DNA of 64,000 nt, taken from the NCBI GenBank assembly GCA_963721305.1, contig CAVRIR010000004.1, forward strand, positions 682,001 through 746,000, given 5' to 3'. The position numbers and the translations under genes were made by a program. Origin of the DNA: DATAES01 sp963721305 (lineage in GTDB: Bacteria > Actinomycetota > Acidimicrobiia > Acidimicrobiales > JACDCH01). Every line of letters begins with the position of its first letter. Within the stretch, counting starts at the first letter, position 1. The notes beneath the pieces were generated by a model. The model was given only the letters and a program-made list of their open reading frames with translations. It made no database searches and was not told where the DNA came from. This document shows positions 24,458 through 34,035 of this stretch, piece by piece.

Positions 24458-26623
24458 TTGGCCCTCCATCCTGATCTCGAAGCCGAGCAGGCGTACATGG
24501 ACTACGCCTACGAGTGTCTCGAAGCGGCTCGCCGCCGTGCTTCGAGCCTTGGCTCCATGGTGGAAGTGGGCCGCGGCGGCACCGAGCAGGCCCGCTTCGA
24601 GCGTGACGTCATCTGGGACACGATCGTGACCCGGCTACGTGAGCTCGAGCTCGGCGACGCCAGCCTGCTGTTCGGCCGCATCGACCGCGAGGCCCACAAC
24701 GGCGAGGGGGGCGACATCTTCTACATCGGCCGGCTGGCGGTGTCCGACGAGGGCCAGGAGCCTGTCGTGGTGGACTGGCGGGCGCCGGTCGCCGAGCCCT
24801 TCTACCGAGCCACGGGCCGGGCTCCCATGGGGCTTGTCCGCCGCCGCCACTTCGCGACGAAGGGTCGACAGCTCCTCGGCATCGAGGACGAGCTGTTCGG
24901 CGATGCCCTCGGCAGTGACGGAAACGGCTCGTCGGATGGTCTCGGCGCGCCTGCCGACGGCGCCGATGGGACGAACGGCGCCGATGGGAAGGGCAGCTCG
25001 GACATCGTCGGGCGGGGCACCCTGATGACTGCGCTCGAGTCGGCCCGCACCGGGCGGCTCACCGACATCGTCGCCACCATCCAAGGCGAGCAGGACGAGA
25101 TCATCCGCTCCGAGCTGGCCGGGGTGCTGATCGTCCAGGGCGGTCCCGGTACCGGCAAGACCGTGGTGGCGCTGCACCGCGCCGCCTATCTCCTGTACAC
25201 GCACCGCTTCCCGCTCGAAGGGCAGGGCGTGCTGGTCGTCGGCCCCAATCGCCTGTTCCTCGGCTACATCGAACAGGTGCTGCCCTCCCTCGGCGAGGCG
25301 GGGGTCGAACTGGTCGTCCTCGCCGACCTGTTGACCGAGCCAGTGGGGGTGCGGGGCAACGACCGGCCCGCCACCGGACGCATCAAGGGCGACCTGCGCA
25401 TGGCCAAGTTGCTCGGCAAGGCGGTGCGCGATCGCCGCCGGCCCCTGCGTGAAGACCTCCGGGTGGGCTACGGGGTCGAGACGCTGCGGATGACCACCAA
25501 CCAGAGTGCGGTGATCATCGCCGACGCCCGGCGGCGGGCGCGCACCCACAACGCGGGCCGGCGGTTCGTCGAGCAGGGCGTGTTCGACGCGCTGGCTCGT
25601 TCGAGTCGGCGGGACGAGATCAATCCGTCCGACATCCGTGACCGCGTGCGGCGCACCGAGGAGGTGCGCGGCGCGCTCGACTGGATGTGGCCGGTGCTCA
25701 CGCCGGCGCAGTTGCTGCACGACCTGTTCGGATCGCGGGCGCTGCTGCGTTCCGCCGCCGGCAACGACTTGTCGGACGGGGAGCGCGACGCGCTGTACCG
25801 CGAGCGCGCCGAGGCAGGCGACGAGGTCGCGTTCACGACCGACGACGTGCCGCTGCTCGACGAAGCCCGCTCGCTGCTGGGCCCGCGGCCTCGTCGTCGG
25901 GGCCGCGCGCCGGAGGACGACGAAGTCCGCACCTACGGGCACATCGTCGTGGACGAAGCGCAGGACCTGTCGCCGATGCAGCTGCGCATGCTCGGACGGC
26001 GATCGCTCAATGGCTCCATGACAGTCGTCGGTGACATCGCGCAGGCGACGGGCGCGTGGGCGCATGCGGACTGGGACGAGATCGTGGCGCAGCTGCCGGA
26101 CCGGCGGCCGGCCCGGCGCGCCGAACTGACGATCGGTTACCGCCTCCCAGGACCGAACATGGATCTCGCCGCTCGCGTGTTGCAGGTGGCGGCACCCGAT
26201 CTCGCGCCGCCGCGTTCGATCCGTCAGGAAGGCACGGCGCCGCGGTTCGTGCGTGTCGATCCTGCGGATGACGTCGGACGCGCCGTCGCCGAGGTGGCGA
26301 TGCAAGAGCTCGACGCCGTCAGCACCGGCAACGTCGGGGTCATCGTGCCGTCGTCCATGGTCGACGTCGTGACCGACGGGCTCGAGCGCTCGGGTATCTC
26401 GTACGGCACCGCGACTCGCAACGGCCTCGACGAGCGCATCACGGTCGTCCCCATCGGCCTCGCCAAAGGACTCGAGCTCGACGCGAGCGTGGTCGTCGAG
26501 CCCGCCGACATCGTCGATCAGGAAGCGCAAGGCCTGCGCGCCCTCTATGTCGCGCTGACCCGAGCGACGAAGCGCCTCGCCATCGTCCACGCCCGCCCCC
26601 TCCCGGAGGCCCTCCAGGAGTAA
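24458..26623 (+). CDS. helD: HelD-like UvrD/Rep-family helicase
   Basis: The 721-residue protein is an SF1 helicase-fold ATPase. It has an N-terminal coiled-coil arm (EAEQAYMDYAYECLEAARRR), the IGRLAVSDEGQEPVVVDWRAPVAEPFY segment typical of HelD, Walker A GGPGTGKT at 228-235, the VVDEAQDLSPMQLRML Walker B/motif III, and late motifs VVPIGLAKGLELD and LYVALTRATKRL. HelD releases stalled RNA polymerase from DNA and can contribute to rifampicin tolerance. A low-complexity Gly/Asp/Ser stretch (about 152-182) is an odd insert. Start is TTG 24458, preceded by GGAG. Confidence 0.9.
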   Translation: MALHPDLEAEQAYMDYAYECLEAARRRASSLGSMVEVGRGGTEQARFERDVIWDTIVTRLRELELGDASLLFGRIDREAHNGEGGDIFYIGRLAVSDEGQEPVVVDWRAPVAEPFYRATGRAPMGLVRRRHFATKGRQLLGIEDELFGDALGSDGNGSSDGLGAPADGADGTNGADGKGSSDIVGRGTLMTALESARTGRLTDIVATIQGEQDEIIRSELAGVLIVQGGPGTGKTVVALHRAAYLLYTHRFPLEGQGVLVVGPNRLFLGYIEQVLPSLGEAGVELVVLADLLTEPVGVRGNDRPATGRIKGDLRMAKLLGKAVRDRRRPLREDLRVGYGVETLRMTTNQSAVIIADARRRARTHNAGRRFVEQGVFDALARSSRRDEINPSDIRDRVRRTEEVRGALDWMWPVLTPAQLLHDLFGSRALLRSAAGNDLSDGERDALYRERAEAGDEVAFTTDDVPLLDEARSLLGPRPRRRGRAPEDDEVRTYGHIVVDEAQDLSPMQLRMLGRRSLNGSMTVVGDIAQATGAWAHADWDEIVAQLPDRRPARRAELTIGYRLPGPNMDLAARVLQVAAPDLAPPRSIRQEGTAPRFVRVDPADDVGRAVAEVAMQELDAVSTGNVGVIVPSSMVDVVTDGLERSGISYGTATRNGLDERITVVPIGLAKGLELDASVVVEPADIVDQEAQGLRALYVALTRATKRLAIVHARPLPEALQE

Positions 26624-26629
26624 GTCGGC

Positions 26630-26677
26630 GTTCTGGCGTCGAATGCGGCGGATATCCGCCGGATCTGACGCCAGAAC
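26630..26677. repeat. Palindromic repeat family 2, copy 1 (bidirectional terminator candidate)
   Basis: Outer arms GTTCTGGCGTC (26630-26640) and GACGCCAGAAC (26667-26677) pair perfectly, and the centre holds a 14-bp palindrome GGCGGATATCCGCC (26647-26660). It lies between the convergent HelD and DtxR-type genes. A near-identical copy is at 36345-36392, differing mainly in the six bases before the inner palindrome. Confidence 0.9.
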
Positions 26678-26692
26678 GGCAGCGGTGGGCGG

Positions 26693-27385
26693 TCAGGTCG
26701 TGACGAGGATGCGGGCACTGGCGAAGGCGCCGATGCCCACGTGGCGACCGTCGATCTCGACCGTCATGGTCCCGTCGGGAGACGTCGCCGTGATCGTGCC
26801 GTGGCGTCCGGGCAACACGTCTGCCTCTTCGAGGAACTCGAGGATCCCCGGCGCGAACTCCAGCTCTTCGGGGATGCGCGACACCGTGAAGTCGTGGCCG
26901 ACGGCGACGTCGACCAACGGGACGGCGTCAGGCGGCGCGTAGCCGGTGCCCGGGATGGGGTTGCCATGCGGGCACGTGGTCGGGTTGTCGAGTACCCGGG
27001 AGATGGCTTCGTCGACGCGGTCGGAGATGACGTGCTCCCACTTGCCCGCTTCCTTGTGCGCCTCGGCCCACGACAACCCGAGCATGTCGGTGAGGAAGCG
27101 CTCGGCCAGCCGGTGCCGGCGCACGACCCGTTCGGCGAGACGCATACCTGCAGGCGTCAGCTCGATCGAGGTGCCGGACAGGTGCACCAGCTCTGCCGCA
27201 TCCATCCGCTTGATCATCTCGGAGACGGCTGGGCGGGAGATGGTCAGGCGCTCGGCGATGCGTGCCTGGATGACGTCGACGTCGTCCTCTCGCAGTTCGA
27301 AGACCGCCTCGCAGTACTCCTCGAAGGCGGGATGCCATTCGGGGGACTGGTAGTCGGCCACGGGCGGGAGTTTACGGGGACTCAT
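26693..27385 (-). CDS. DtxR/IdeR/MntR-family metal-dependent regulator
   Basis: The 230-residue protein has the DtxR layout: a winged helix (about 22-75, ARIAERLTISRPAVSEMIKRM), a dimerisation/metal domain (LAERFLTDMLGLSWAEAHKEAGKWEHVIS, DNPTTCPHGNPIPG with the metal-ligand Cys and His), and a C-terminal SH3-like FeoA domain. This matches IdeR (iron) or MntR (manganese) repressors. ATG 27385 is preferred over GTG 27391 because a purine-rich AAAGGGGGG site lies just upstream. It is divergent from lhr across 29 bp, so autoregulation could also affect lhr. Confidence 0.92.
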   Translation of the reverse strand: MSPRKLPPVADYQSPEWHPAFEEYCEAVFELREDDVDVIQARIAERLTISRPAVSEMIKRMDAAELVHLSGTSIELTPAGMRLAERVVRRHRLAERFLTDMLGLSWAEAHKEAGKWEHVISDRVDEAISRVLDNPTTCPHGNPIPGTGYAPPDAVPLVDVAVGHDFTVSRIPEELEFAPGILEFLEEADVLPGRHGTITATSPDGTMTVEIDGRHVGIGAFASARILVTT

Positions 27386-27414
27386 TGTCACACCCCCCCT
27401 TTAGGGTTCTCTTG

Positions 27415-30400
27415 ATGAGGGGAGCCGAGTTCGCCGGGTTCTCGCCTGCGGTGCAGGCGTGGTTCGACACCACGTTCCCAGCGCCCACCGATGCGCAGCG
27501 CCAAGGGTGGCCCGCGATCGCTGGTGGCGACCACACGTTGATCCTCGCGCCCACCGGATCGGGCAAGACGCTCGCGGCGTTCCTGTGGGGCATCGATCGC
27601 CTCATGACTGAGCCGCCACCGCCGGACAACGACAGGCGCACCCGCCTGCTCTACGTGTCGCCGCTGCGGGCGCTGGCGGTCGACGTCGAGAAGAACCTGC
27701 GCTCGCCGCTCGCCGGCATCCGTCTCGCGGCCGAACGCCTCGGGCTCACGGCCGGCATGAATCAACCGTCCGTCGGCATGCGCACAGGCGACTCGAGCGC
27801 GGATGAGCGCCGACGACTCATCCGCCATCCGCCCGACATCCTCATCACGACCCCCGAGTCGCTGTACCTGATGCTCACATCGCAGGCGCGCGAGACCTTG
27901 CGCAACGTCGACGCGGTGATCATCGACGAGATCCACTCGGTCGCGGCGACGAAGCGAGGGGCGCACCTTGCGCTCACGCTCGAACGGCTCGACGCGCTGT
28001 GCGACCGGCCGCCGCAACGCATCGGGCTCTCGGCGACGCAACGACCGCTCGACGAGATCGCCCGGTTCCTCGGCGGACGCGACAGCAACGCGCAGCCCCG
28101 CAAGGTCGCGATCGTCGACGCGGGCGTGCGCAAGCAGCTCGACGTCGAGGTGATCGTGCCAGTGGACGACATGGGCGCGCTCGGCGAGGTGCTCGACGAG
28201 CCCGTTTCCGGACCGGCTGCCGCCGGGCCGCTCCGGCGCAGCATCTGGCCGTCGATGCATCCCCGCCTGCTCGAGCTGGTCGAATCGCACCGGTCGACGC
28301 TGATCTTCGTGAACGCACGGCGGCTGGCCGAGCGGCTGGCGACGCGGCTCAACGAGCTCGCCGCGGAACGCGACGACGACTCCTCGATGCACACCGGCGC
28401 CGAGGCCGTGGGCGCGCCACCCGCCGACGTCGAGCTCGTGAAGGCGCACCACGGTTCGTTGTCCCGCGAGCGGCGATTGCAGCTCGAAGACGAGCTGAAG
28501 TCCGGGCGATTGAAAGGGCTCGTCTGCACGTCGACACTCGAGCTCGGCATCGACATGGGGGCGGTCGATCTCGTCGTCCAGGTGGAATCTCCTCGCTCTG
28601 TCGCCGCGGGGCTGCAGCGCATCGGGCGAGCCGGCCATCAGGTCGGTGAGCCGAGCACTGGCAAGCTGTTCCCGAAGCACCGAGCCGATCTCGTCGAGGC
28701 GTCCGTCGTCGTCCAGCGGATGCAGAACGGGCTGATCGAGCACACGCGCTACCCGCGCAATCCGCTCGACGTCCTGGCCCAGCAGATCGTGGCGATGTGC
28801 GCACTCGACGAGTGGAAGGTCGACGAGCTCGCCGCGCTCGTGCGACGCGCCGCCAACTTCGCGGAGCTGTCCGACGAGGTGTTCACGTCGGTGCTCGATC
28901 TGCTCGCCGGCCGGTATCCGAGCGACGAGTTCGCAGAGCTGCGACCGCGCATCGTGTGGGACCGGGTCAACGGCATCGTGCGCGGTCGTTCGGGCGCGCA
29001 GCGGCTCGCGGTCACGAGCGGCGGCACGATCCCTGACCGAGGCCTGTTCGGCGTGTTCCTGCCTGACGGAACCCGGGTGGGCGAGCTCGATGAAGAGATG
29101 GTGTACGAGTCGCGCCCCGGCGAGACCTTCCTGCTCGGCGCGTCGACATGGCGCATCGAAGACATCACGTTCGAGCGCGTTGTCGTCACGCCCGCGCCGG
29201 GGCTGCCGGGGAAGATGCCGTTCTGGCACGGCGACGGACCGGGGCGACCGCTCGAGCTGGGTCGCGCCGTCGGCTCCTTCGTGCGCGAGGTGCGAGGGTG
29301 GGGAAGCTCGGCCGCGGACCGGCTGCACGCGGACTACGGCCTCGACGCACGCGCCGCGACGAACCTCGTGCAGTACCTCGACGACCAGGCCGAGGCGACC
29401 GGCGTGCTGCCCGACGATCGCACGATCGTCGTCGAGCGGTTCCGCGACGAGATCGGCGACTGGCGCGTGTGCGTGCTGTCGCCGTTCGGCGCGCAGGTGC
29501 ATGCACCGTGGGCGATGGCGCTCCAGGCGCGGCTGTCCGATCGGTGGGGTCTCGACGTCGAGCTGATGTGGAGCGACGACGGCATCGTGCTCCGCCTGCC
29601 CGAGGCGATCGACGAGGTGCCGACGGACGAGTTGCTCATCGATCCGGACGAGATCGACGAGCTGGTCATCGCGCAACTGCCGAACACCGCGCTGTTCGCA
29701 TCGCGGTTCCGAGAGTGCGCCGCTCGGGCGTTGTTGCTTCCGCGCCGGCGGCCTGATCGCCGCACACCGCTGTGGCAGCAGCGGCAGAAGGCCGCGGACC
29801 TCCTGACGGTCGCGGCGCGACATCCGACGTTCCCGATCCTGCTCGAGACGACGCGCGAGTGCGTGAACGACGTCTTCGATCTGCCCGCGCTGCGAACGGT
29901 GCTCGCCGAGCTGCGGTCGCGGGCGATCCGAGTCGTCCCCGTCGACACGCCGCGGGCGTCGCCGTTCGCACAGTCGCTGCTGTTCTCGTGGATCTCCGTC
30001 TACATGTACGAGGGCGACACGCCGTTGGCTGAACGGCGGGCGGCCGCCCTCGCACTCGATCGCGACCTGTTGCGCGATCTGCTCGGTGCCGAGGAGCTGC
30101 GAGAGCTGCTCGATCCCGATGTGCTCGCCGACCTCGAGCTCGAGCTGCAGCATCTGGTCGACGGCCGGCGCGCCCGCGATGCGGACGAGTTGCACGACCT
30201 GCTGCGACTGCTCGGTCCTCTCGCGACCGCTGAGCTCGACGCGCGCGCAACCGGTGATCCGTCGCCATGGCTCGAGCTGCTCGTGCAGCAGCGCCGGGCC
30301 ATCGAGGTGGCGATCGCGGGTGAGTCCCGGTTCGCGGCAGCCGAAGACGCAGCGCGCCTCCGTGACGCGCTCGGCGTGGCCCTTCCCGTCGGCCTGCCGG

Positions 30401-31944
30401 CGGCCTTCACCGAGCCAGTCGACGATCCGATGCGCGACTTGGTCGCGCGGTACGCGCGCACGCACGGTCCGTTCCTGACGGCGCAGGCCGCTCGCCAGCT
30501 CGGTGTCGGCGCGGCGCGTGTCGTGCCGGCGCTCGAGCAGCTCGAGCGCGACGGAAGGATCGTGCGCGGCGAGTTCCGTCCGGATGGCGTCGAACGTGAA
30601 TGGTGCGACGACGACGTGCTGCGCCAGCTGCGGCGCCGGTCGCTCGCCGCGCTGCGCAAGGAAGTCGAGCCCGTCGACGGTGCCGCGCTCGCGCGCTTTC
30701 TGCCCGCATGGCAATCCGTCGGCTCCCGCCGACAGGGCGTCGATGGCGTGGTCGACGTGCTGGGCATGCTCTCGGGCGCGGCGATCGCGGCCTCCGTGCT
30801 CGAAGCCGACGTCCTGTCGGCGCGCATCACCGGCTATCGACCGGCCGATCTCGACGCGCTCTGCACGGCGGGTGACGTCGTGTGGATCGGGGCAGGGGCG
30901 CTCGGCGCCAACGACGGGCGCGTCCGGGTCGTGTTCCGAGACCAGGCCCCGATGCTCGTGCCGCCGCCGTTCGAGCTCGACCCGTCACCGGCCCATCAGG
31001 CGCTGCTCGATCACCTCGAGCAGCGAGGGGCGTCGTTCTGGTCCGAGCTGTTGCAAGCGGTGGCCGCTGCCGGAGTGCCGTACGGCGAAACGGAGGTCCT
31101 CACCGCGCTGTGGGATCTCGTGTGGGCCGGTCACGTCACGAACGACTCGTTGGCGCCGGTGCGGGCGATGGTCGGCGGTGGCCGCCCGAGCCGCAAGGCA
31201 CCGGTGTCGTCGCGCGGGCGACCGCGGCCTGGGCGCATCACTCGGCTCGGGCCGCCCGCGGCCGCTGGCAGGTGGTCGCTCGTCGCACCGTTGCTCGAAC
31301 CGCCCGCGTCGCCGACCGAGGTCGCACACGCCCGCGCGCTGCAACTGCTCGAGCGTTACGGCGTCCTCACCCGAGAGGCGGCTCTGGCAGAGGGCATCGA
31401 GGGCGGGTTCGCCGGCGTGTATCCGGTGCTGAAGGCACTCGAAGAGCGCGGCGCGGTCCGTCGGGGGTACTTCGTGGCGGGGCTCGGTGCTGCGCAGTTC
31501 GCGCTGCCGGGTGCGGTCGACCGCCTGCGGTCGTTCCGCGATCCGCCGCCGCCCGTGCCCGGAGGTGGGGGCGGAGCGGGCGGCGAACCGGTGGTCCTCG
31601 CCGCCACCGACCCCGCGCAGCCATTCGGTGCCGCGCTGCCGTGGCCCGAGCACGCCGAAGCCGGCCGCCCGGCGCGGACGGCGGGCGCGCACGTCGTGCT
31701 GATCGAGGGTGAGCTCGCCGCGCACCTCGAGCGCGGCGGCCACAGCGTCGTGACGTTCGGACGCGACGGCTGGGCGCCGGCGTTGCGCCAGCTCGTCGAC
31801 AACGGCCGGTACCGGTCGCTCGAGATCCGCAAGATCGACGGCGTCCCGGTGCGCGACGAGAGCGCGCGGCCCGCGGCGGACGAGTTGCGGGCCGCGGGGT
31901 TCGTCGAGGGCTACCGCGGGCTCGTGTACCGCGGTCGCCGATAG
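27415..31944 (+). CDS. lhr: Lhr-type DEAD/DEAH helicase
   Basis: The 1509-residue SF2 helicase has Walker A APTGSGKT at 45-52, a YVSPLRALAVDVEKNL motif, TTPESLYLML, DEIH at 171-174, LSATQRP, and LGIDMGAVDLVVQVESPRSVAAGLQRIGRAGH. The Lhr-core winged-helix and beta-barrel region follows, then the long C-terminal module of full-length actinobacterial Lhr. Mycobacterial Lhr is a 3'-to-5' translocase linked to DNA repair. ATG 27415 gives the family N-terminus (GFSPAVQAWFDTTF). The nei2 glycosylase gene follows after 19 bp, as in mycobacteria. Confidence 0.95.
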   Translation: MRGAEFAGFSPAVQAWFDTTFPAPTDAQRQGWPAIAGGDHTLILAPTGSGKTLAAFLWGIDRLMTEPPPPDNDRRTRLLYVSPLRALAVDVEKNLRSPLAGIRLAAERLGLTAGMNQPSVGMRTGDSSADERRRLIRHPPDILITTPESLYLMLTSQARETLRNVDAVIIDEIHSVAATKRGAHLALTLERLDALCDRPPQRIGLSATQRPLDEIARFLGGRDSNAQPRKVAIVDAGVRKQLDVEVIVPVDDMGALGEVLDEPVSGPAAAGPLRRSIWPSMHPRLLELVESHRSTLIFVNARRLAERLATRLNELAAERDDDSSMHTGAEAVGAPPADVELVKAHHGSLSRERRLQLEDELKSGRLKGLVCTSTLELGIDMGAVDLVVQVESPRSVAAGLQRIGRAGHQVGEPSTGKLFPKHRADLVEASVVVQRMQNGLIEHTRYPRNPLDVLAQQIVAMCALDEWKVDELAALVRRAANFAELSDEVFTSVLDLLAGRYPSDEFAELRPRIVWDRVNGIVRGRSGAQRLAVTSGGTIPDRGLFGVFLPDGTRVGELDEEMVYESRPGETFLLGASTWRIEDITFERVVVTPAPGLPGKMPFWHGDGPGRPLELGRAVGSFVREVRGWGSSAADRLHADYGLDARAATNLVQYLDDQAEATGVLPDDRTIVVERFRDEIGDWRVCVLSPFGAQVHAPWAMALQARLSDRWGLDVELMWSDDGIVLRLPEAIDEVPTDELLIDPDEIDELVIAQLPNTALFASRFRECAARALLLPRRRPDRRTPLWQQRQKAADLLTVAARHPTFPILLETTRECVNDVFDLPALRTVLAELRSRAIRVVPVDTPRASPFAQSLLFSWISVYMYEGDTPLAERRAAALALDRDLLRDLLGAEELRELLDPDVLADLELELQHLVDGRRARDADELHDLLRLLGPLATAELDARATGDPSPWLELLVQQRRAIEVAIAGESRFAAAEDAARLRDALGVALPVGLPAAFTEPVDDPMRDLVARYARTHGPFLTAQAARQLGVGAARVVPALEQLERDGRIVRGEFRPDGVEREWCDDDVLRQLRRRSLAALRKEVEPVDGAALARFLPAWQSVGSRRQGVDGVVDVLGMLSGAAIAASVLEADVLSARITGYRPADLDALCTAGDVVWIGAGALGANDGRVRVVFRDQAPMLVPPPFELDPSPAHQALLDHLEQRGASFWSELLQAVAAAGVPYGETEVLTALWDLVWAGHVTNDSLAPVRAMVGGGRPSRKAPVSSRGRPRPGRITRLGPPAAAGRWSLVAPLLEPPASPTEVAHARALQLLERYGVLTREAALAEGIEGGFAGVYPVLKALEERGAVRRGYFVAGLGAAQFALPGAVDRLRSFRDPPPPVPGGGGGAGGEPVVLAATDPAQPFGAALPWPEHAEAGRPARTAGAHVVLIEGELAAHLERGGHSVVTFGRDGWAPALRQLVDNGRYRSLEIRKIDGVPVRDESARPAADELRAAGFVEGYRGLVYRGRR

Positions 31945-31963
31945 ACGAGGAGGGCACGGGGTA

Positions 31964-32761
31964 GTGCCCGAGGGTGACACGCTGCATCGCACGGCCAATC
32001 GGCTGCGGCCCGCCCTCGCCGGCCAGCCCTTGGTGCGGCTCACCCTGCATCACGCCACCGGCGGGGGACGTCGACCGCGACCGGGCGAGCGCATCGAGTC
32101 CGTCGAGGCGGTAGGCAAGCACTTGATGATCCGGTTCGAACGCGGCACGACGCTGCGCACGCACCTGCGGATGACCGGGTCGTGGCACCTGTACCGGTCC
32201 GGCGAGCGGTGGCGGAACCGGCGCGAGCTCGCCCGAGCCGTGGTCGAGGTCGACGGTTGGACGGCGGTGTGCTTCGCCGCGCCCGTCGTCGAGCTCACCG
32301 ACCCCGGCACCGCGGCCGCGAGGGTTGCGCATCTCGGTCCGGACCTCACCCGCACCGACGTCACCGATGCCGAGATCGACCTCGCCGTGGAACGAATGGC
32401 GACGATTGTCGACGGGCGCGAAGAGGTGGGCGCGGTGATGCTCGACCAGCGGGTCGCGTGCGGCGTCGGCAACGTGTTCAAGAGCGAGGTGCTCTTCGCG
32501 TGTGGCGTCGATCCCTTCGCCGCGGTCGGCTCGCTCGACGAAGCCACGAGACGTCGGCTCTTGGCGACGGCCTCGAAGTTGCTACGACAGAACACGGCGA
32601 ACGGCGGCCCGCGCACCACGGTCGACGAAGGGCTCGCGGTCTACGGCCGCACCCGCCGGCCTTGCCGCCGCTGCGGCACCCCGATCGAGGCGCGCCGGCA
32701 GGGAGAACAAGCGCGCACCACGTACTGGTGCCCGACGTGCCAGCCGTCGGGGATGCGATGA
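31964..32761 (+). CDS. nei2: Fpg/Nei-family DNA glycosylase (Nei2-like)
   Basis: The 265-residue enzyme excises oxidised bases and cleaves the abasic site. After Met removal it exposes the catalytic Pro-Glu (PEGDTLHRTA). VGKHLMIRF carries the conserved Lys, GVGNVFKSEVLF is the helix-two-turn-helix, and a C-terminal zinc finger uses CRRCGT and WCPTC. PEGDTLHRTA and the position after lhr match mycobacterial Nei2. GTG 31964 is preceded by a GAGGAGGG site. Its stop overlaps the start of the NDH-2 gene. Confidence 0.93.
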   Translation: MPEGDTLHRTANRLRPALAGQPLVRLTLHHATGGGRRPRPGERIESVEAVGKHLMIRFERGTTLRTHLRMTGSWHLYRSGERWRNRRELARAVVEVDGWTAVCFAAPVVELTDPGTAAARVAHLGPDLTRTDVTDAEIDLAVERMATIVDGREEVGAVMLDQRVACGVGNVFKSEVLFACGVDPFAAVGSLDEATRRRLLATASKLLRQNTANGGPRTTVDEGLAVYGRTRRPCRRCGTPIEARRQGEQARTTYWCPTCQPSGMR

Positions 32762-34035
32762 GCCATCGCGTCGTCGTCATCGGCGCCGGCTTCGGCGGGC
32801 TCGCGACTGCGAAGCGGCTGGCGCGCTCCCGCGACGACATCGAGGTCACGATCGTCGACCGGCACAACTTCCACACGTTCCAACCGCTGCTGTACCAGGT
32901 GGCAACCGCGGGGCTCAACGCCGCCGACGTCGCGTACGCAGTGCGCGGCATCTTCCACGGCGAGGCGAACGTGACGTTCCGGCAGGCGAGCGTGACGGGC
33001 GTCGACTGGACGACGCAGACGCTGCAACTCGACCGCGAAGTCGAATCGCCACTGCACTTCGATCATCTCGTCGTCGCCGCGGGATCGACCGCGGCGTACT
33101 TCGGCATCCCCGGCGCGGCCGAGCACGCATTCCCGCTGTACGCACTGGCAGACGCGGTCGCGCTGCGCAACCACATCCTCGATCGGTTCGAGGCCGCCGA
33201 CGCCGATCCCGATCTCATCGATGACGGCGTGCTCACGTTCGTGATCGCCGGCGGCGGTCCGACGGGAGTCGAGGTCGCCGGCGCGATGTCCGAGCTGTTC
33301 TCGATGGTGCTGCGCAAGGACTTCGCCACGCTCGATGTCGGCAAGGCCCGCGTGATCCTCGTCGAGATGGCCGACACGTTGTTGCAACCGTTCTCCGGCG
33401 CTTCACAACGCCACGCGAGAGATCGTCTGCGCGACATGGGCGTCGACGTCCGCACCGACGAAGCAGTTGCGCGCGTGACGCCGACGCGTGTGTCGCTCGC
33501 GTCGGGCGAGGCGATACCAACGCAGACACTCGTGTGGGCCGCAGGCGTGCAGGCCAATCCGGTCGCCGCGGCCCTCAGGGTCACGACGGGACGGGGCGGT
33601 CGCATCGTCGTCGGGGCCGACCTGCGCATCGAAGGCCATCCCGACGCGTTCGCAATCGGCGACATCGCCGCGATACCCGACGGCCGTGGCGGCACGCTGC
33701 CGATGCTGGCGCCCGTCGCCATGCAGTCCGGGCGCCACGCCGCTGACGAGATCGTCCGATCGATGCACGGCCGCTCGTCGAAGTCGTTCCACTACATCGA
33801 CAAGGGCACCATGGCGACGGTCGGTCGCCGCGCCGCGGTCGCCGAGCTGCCGTTGCACATCCGCCTGTCGGGCACGCCTGCGTGGCTGGCGTGGCTCGGT
33901 CTCCACCTCGTGACGCTCATCGGGTTCCGCAACCGGTTGTCGGTGCTCCTCAACTGGGCGTGGAACTACCTCACGTGGGACCGGGGCCCGCGACTCATCC
34001 TGCGTCCTGACCACGCGCCGGAAGCAAAGCCCTGA
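32758..34035 (+). CDS. ndh: Type II NADH:quinone oxidoreductase (NDH-2)
   Basis: The 425-residue flavoprotein oxidises NADH and reduces menaquinone at the membrane without pumping protons. It has two nucleotide-binding motifs, VVVIGAGFGGLATAKRL near the start and FVIAGGGPTGVEVAG near residue 161. It also has FQPLLYQVATAGL, TLVWAAGVQANP and FAIGDIAAI. The C-terminal amphipathic region (LAWLGLHLVTLIGFRNRLSVLLNW) is the expected membrane anchor. ATG 32758 overlaps the nei2 stop (ATGA). Its last 41 bases overlap the opposing ligase gene. Confidence 0.94.
   Translation: MSHRVVVIGAGFGGLATAKRLARSRDDIEVTIVDRHNFHTFQPLLYQVATAGLNAADVAYAVRGIFHGEANVTFRQASVTGVDWTTQTLQLDREVESPLHFDHLVVAAGSTAAYFGIPGAAEHAFPLYALADAVALRNHILDRFEAADADPDLIDDGVLTFVIAGGGPTGVEVAGAMSELFSMVLRKDFATLDVGKARVILVEMADTLLQPFSGASQRHARDRLRDMGVDVRTDEAVARVTPTRVSLASGEAIPTQTLVWAAGVQANPVAAALRVTTGRGGRIVVGADLRIEGHPDAFAIGDIAAIPDGRGGTLPMLAPVAMQSGRHAADEIVRSMHGRSSKSFHYIDKGTMATVGRRAAVAELPLHIRLSGTPAWLAWLGLHLVTLIGFRNRLSVLLNWAWNYLTWDRGPRLILRPDHAPEAKP

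Noticed and set aside
24635..26590. Long minus-strand frame opposite helD
   Set aside because: Shadow of GC codon bias; the product has no recognisable fold while HelD motifs on the plus strand are complete.
27388..30714. Long open frame (over 1100 codons) antisense to lhr
   Set aside because: It mirrors a high-GC coding frame, its product is Arg/Glu/His-rich with no domain motif, and the lhr frame is clearly real.
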